A stretch of DNA of 64,000 bases from Effrenium voratum (Eukaryota > Sar > Dinophyceae > Suessiales > Symbiodiniaceae): the NCBI GenBank assembly GCA_963377175.1, contig CAUJNA010003238.1, positions 307,098 to 371,097 on the forward strand, in the 5' to 3' direction. This document shows, piece after piece, positions 61,861-64,000 of this stretch. The first letter of the stretch is position 1; each line of letters opens with the position of its first letter. A program made the translations under genes and the position numbers. The notes under the pieces are model-generated. The model did no database searches and was not told the DNA's origin. It saw only the letters and a list, made by a program, of their open reading frames with translations.

Positions 61861-64000
61861 AAAGGTGGAACCCCAAAAATGTCACAACCAAAGGTGTCCT
61901 TTTAGGGTAAATAAATGGCCCTGGTAGATGATTCAACCACCAGGTAAACCAGGAATCGCCATCATGTTTCGACCAAAACAACCAAAAAGGACACCTGTGG
62001 TCACAACAAATAACCCCGACAACTCAACCCAAATGAACGAACCCACTACAGCCAATTCTTCGGTAGCCTATAGGGAGGCTCAGCCATTTTCCCGCCAGTT
62101 CCAAACAATGTCTGTTCCAAAGGGTCGACATAAACTAGCAAGACAGGTGGCTCCATCCCTCGCCCAAATCCAGGTAGATGGCCTGGTGGTGACCCTGACC
62201 GCTCAAGACCCCTTCGTGATGGTGGCGGTAAACCATCCTTGGGTGGACTACTCCCACAACAACGAGGTGCCAGACGCCTAGAATGGTTCGGACGGTGGCT
62301 AGGAGCCGTGTTGGACCTTGTTGCAGACAATCTACAATCCAAGGATCGTCAAGGGCCATGGACAAGCCGCCAGCTACAATACCCTAACCGAACACTGCAT
62401 ATCTGGCGGACTGGCCGTTTGCAGCGCGCCGATCGGCTCAGAAAACCACCAAACAAGGCACTGAGAAGTGGGTGTTCCCAATCTCCAAAGAAACAGCACT
62501 CGGAGGAAACTTGAAACTTTTCAGGGGTCCCATTTGGATCGGGGCAAATTCTCTATTCCGAAACCGGAGATCAGGGAACTCCGCCGCAATTCTTCCACGC
62601 GCCGAGTCTTTTTCTTCGCATCTCTCGTCGGAAGCGTTGGCAACATCAATCCTCCAAGGGGTTGCTGCCGACTCCGGACCTGAAGGAGGTGCGGACCATC
62701 CATGGACACATCCAGGGGGTGAAATAGCTTTGGGGGGTTCTGTTTTGAGGGTGCCCTGTGTTTGGTCGCTTTTAGGGATCCCACGAGTTCAGACAAATTT
62801 AGGATAACGACTCCATCCTGTGAGTGAGCATGGCTTCCAGGGGGATCATGTTGGAGGGGAAGTGCTCCCATCAGCTTGATGAGCAGCTCGAGGCTTCAAA
62901 GCCCAATCTCCATGGGGGGCCTCCAAATGGCAGTGGTTGCCAAAAATAGGCGAACCCCCAAAATGGGTTGCCCTGGCAAGTGGAAACATAGACTAAAATC
63001 TGCGGTCCCCAAGTGCCCCAGTGGCTTAATCTTGACCCCTACCCAAATCGGCTTTCCTGCTTGCTTCCCAAATCGGCCCTGAACAGACGAGGACATACGA
63101 GGACCTTCGAAGCAAGAGCGATGAAGCGGAAACTAGACTACCAGCTGTCGCCGTTTCGGTGAAAACGACCTTGGTGGGTGTAGGGCCTAATGTCTCTGGT
63201 GGATACCTCATTTTTCGGAAGCATCCATGCAATGCCGGTTTCTGCTCTCTAGTTCACTAGACATCCACGGATGATTCGTTCTGCCAAGATGTTGTAGGTC
63301 TACAAAGGCTTTGAGTTCCAAAGTCAAATAGCGGAAGCTCTTTGTAAAATGACCAAAACCGATGGGCATTGCTATAGCTGTGGAAAGGAACCGCCCGCAC
63401 TGTGCTGGCGAAATGTATACACCCATGTAAGAATCCCCGGCCATAGACAAGGCTTTCATGCCAGGGTTAATGTAGCCACGTAGACATAGGAACATTCATG
63501 AGTCCCTTGGCTGAAGCTTAAGTCCCATGTCCTTGTGAAGCAAACTATTGAGATTTTGACCGAGCCTCATGGGTGCCACAGTCACATCATGGCTCTCATA
63601 TTAACACTTGTCTGCTCAGAACCATCAGGCGTCTGTTGATCATTCCTACATTCAGCCCAGGGTGTGAATCATTCGAACGGTGTAGTGAGGAGCTTTCAAC
63701 ATGCACATTAGAGAAGTGATTGTCTAGCGCCAGTCACCACAATAAAGTAGGTAGCCCTGCAGGTTCCTTACCTCTTGGTTTTACATGAACTGAAAGCAGC
63801 GCTTAGCCCCCTGTCCCCAGCGGTAGGGAGAAGAAAAGGGGCACGCGGTTCTCTCGGATGATTTCAAAGGGGCCTCCCAAACAAACGAAGCTGCAAACAG
63901 GGAGCAACCCACTTGGTTTCTTATTGCCCGGATCTCGCGCCAGCTTTTCCGGTCGCGTACGGATCTCGCTCAGCGGATGGCAGGCGGCACGATTTCGGCT

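Larger units (their letters stand above)
57742..64000. other. Host non-coding stretch
   Basis: No supportable gene except a possible exon at 61738-61860. Contains one introner-like element and an (AC)n run. Confidence 0.45.

Noticed and set aside
1..64000. tRNA, rRNA or other structured RNA genes
   Set aside because: I looked for cloverleaf-type or rRNA-like segments and saw none I could support.

Overview
The window reads as nuclear DNA of a dinoflagellate carrying an almost complete integrated polinton-like virus (PLV, virophage-like). Three things point to a dinoflagellate. A formate dehydrogenase (FDH) gene is split into at least 14 small exons whose introns all start with GC or GA and end in AG followed by an exonic G. 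RCC1-like repeats of the VVTWG..GGDSS..QEQL type, abundant in dinoflagellates, occur at 54-58 kb. A possible relict dinoflagellate spliced-leader tail lies at 34.55 kb. The flanks are about 50% GC, gene-poor and rich in microsatellites.

Layout. At 1.5-38.3 kb, on the minus strand, lies the FDH gene (bacterial-type, NAD-dependent), with its 5' start outside what I can recognise. Its intron between exons 4 and 5 (11927-33821) contains an AT-rich element at 12442-33034 (20,593 bp) with inverted terminal repeats of about 500 bp, flanked by a perfect 5-bp target duplication GATAT. Without it that intron would be about 1.3 kb. At 38.3-53.2 kb there is host DNA with microsatellites and no gene I can support except one orphan exon near 52 kb. 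At 54-58 kb two RCC1-like gene pieces point outward from a near-perfect 1.1-kb-arm palindrome (55052-57287). At 57.8-64 kb there is host DNA with one possible exon.

The element. The left half, on the minus strand, holds replication and integration genes: a palm-domain DNA polymerase fused to an SF1 helicase but cut in two by a single in-frame TAA, a DDE (rve) integrase, and small zinc-binding proteins. It also holds a spike/fibre protein with an S74 self-cleaving chaperone tail and the penton (minor capsid) protein. The right half, mostly on the plus strand, holds a class-3-like lipase, the major capsid protein, several virion-type unknown proteins, a possibly myristoylated small protein, the FtsK/HerA-type packaging ATPase (minus strand) and a short C5 cytosine methyltransferase. 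I see no maturation protease.

Regulation. Two promoter classes can be read directly. A long motif containing TATTTAAAGAAAT lies 17-31 nt upstream of four minus-strand transcription units of the replication/integration block. A TCTA(A/G) motif in AT-rich DNA lies about 15-24 nt upstream of penton, MCP, ATPase, methyltransferase and four other genes. From memory, TCTA is the late promoter of Cafeteria roenbergensis virus and its virophage mavirus, so this element may use a giant virus's late transcription machinery. Hairpins overlap or abut several stop codons, as in mimivirus-type transcript ends. Four frameshifts, all in A/T homopolymers, break or fuse element genes and may be sequencing errors or early decay; the TAA in the polymerase is a substitution-type lesion, or possibly a readthrough stop.
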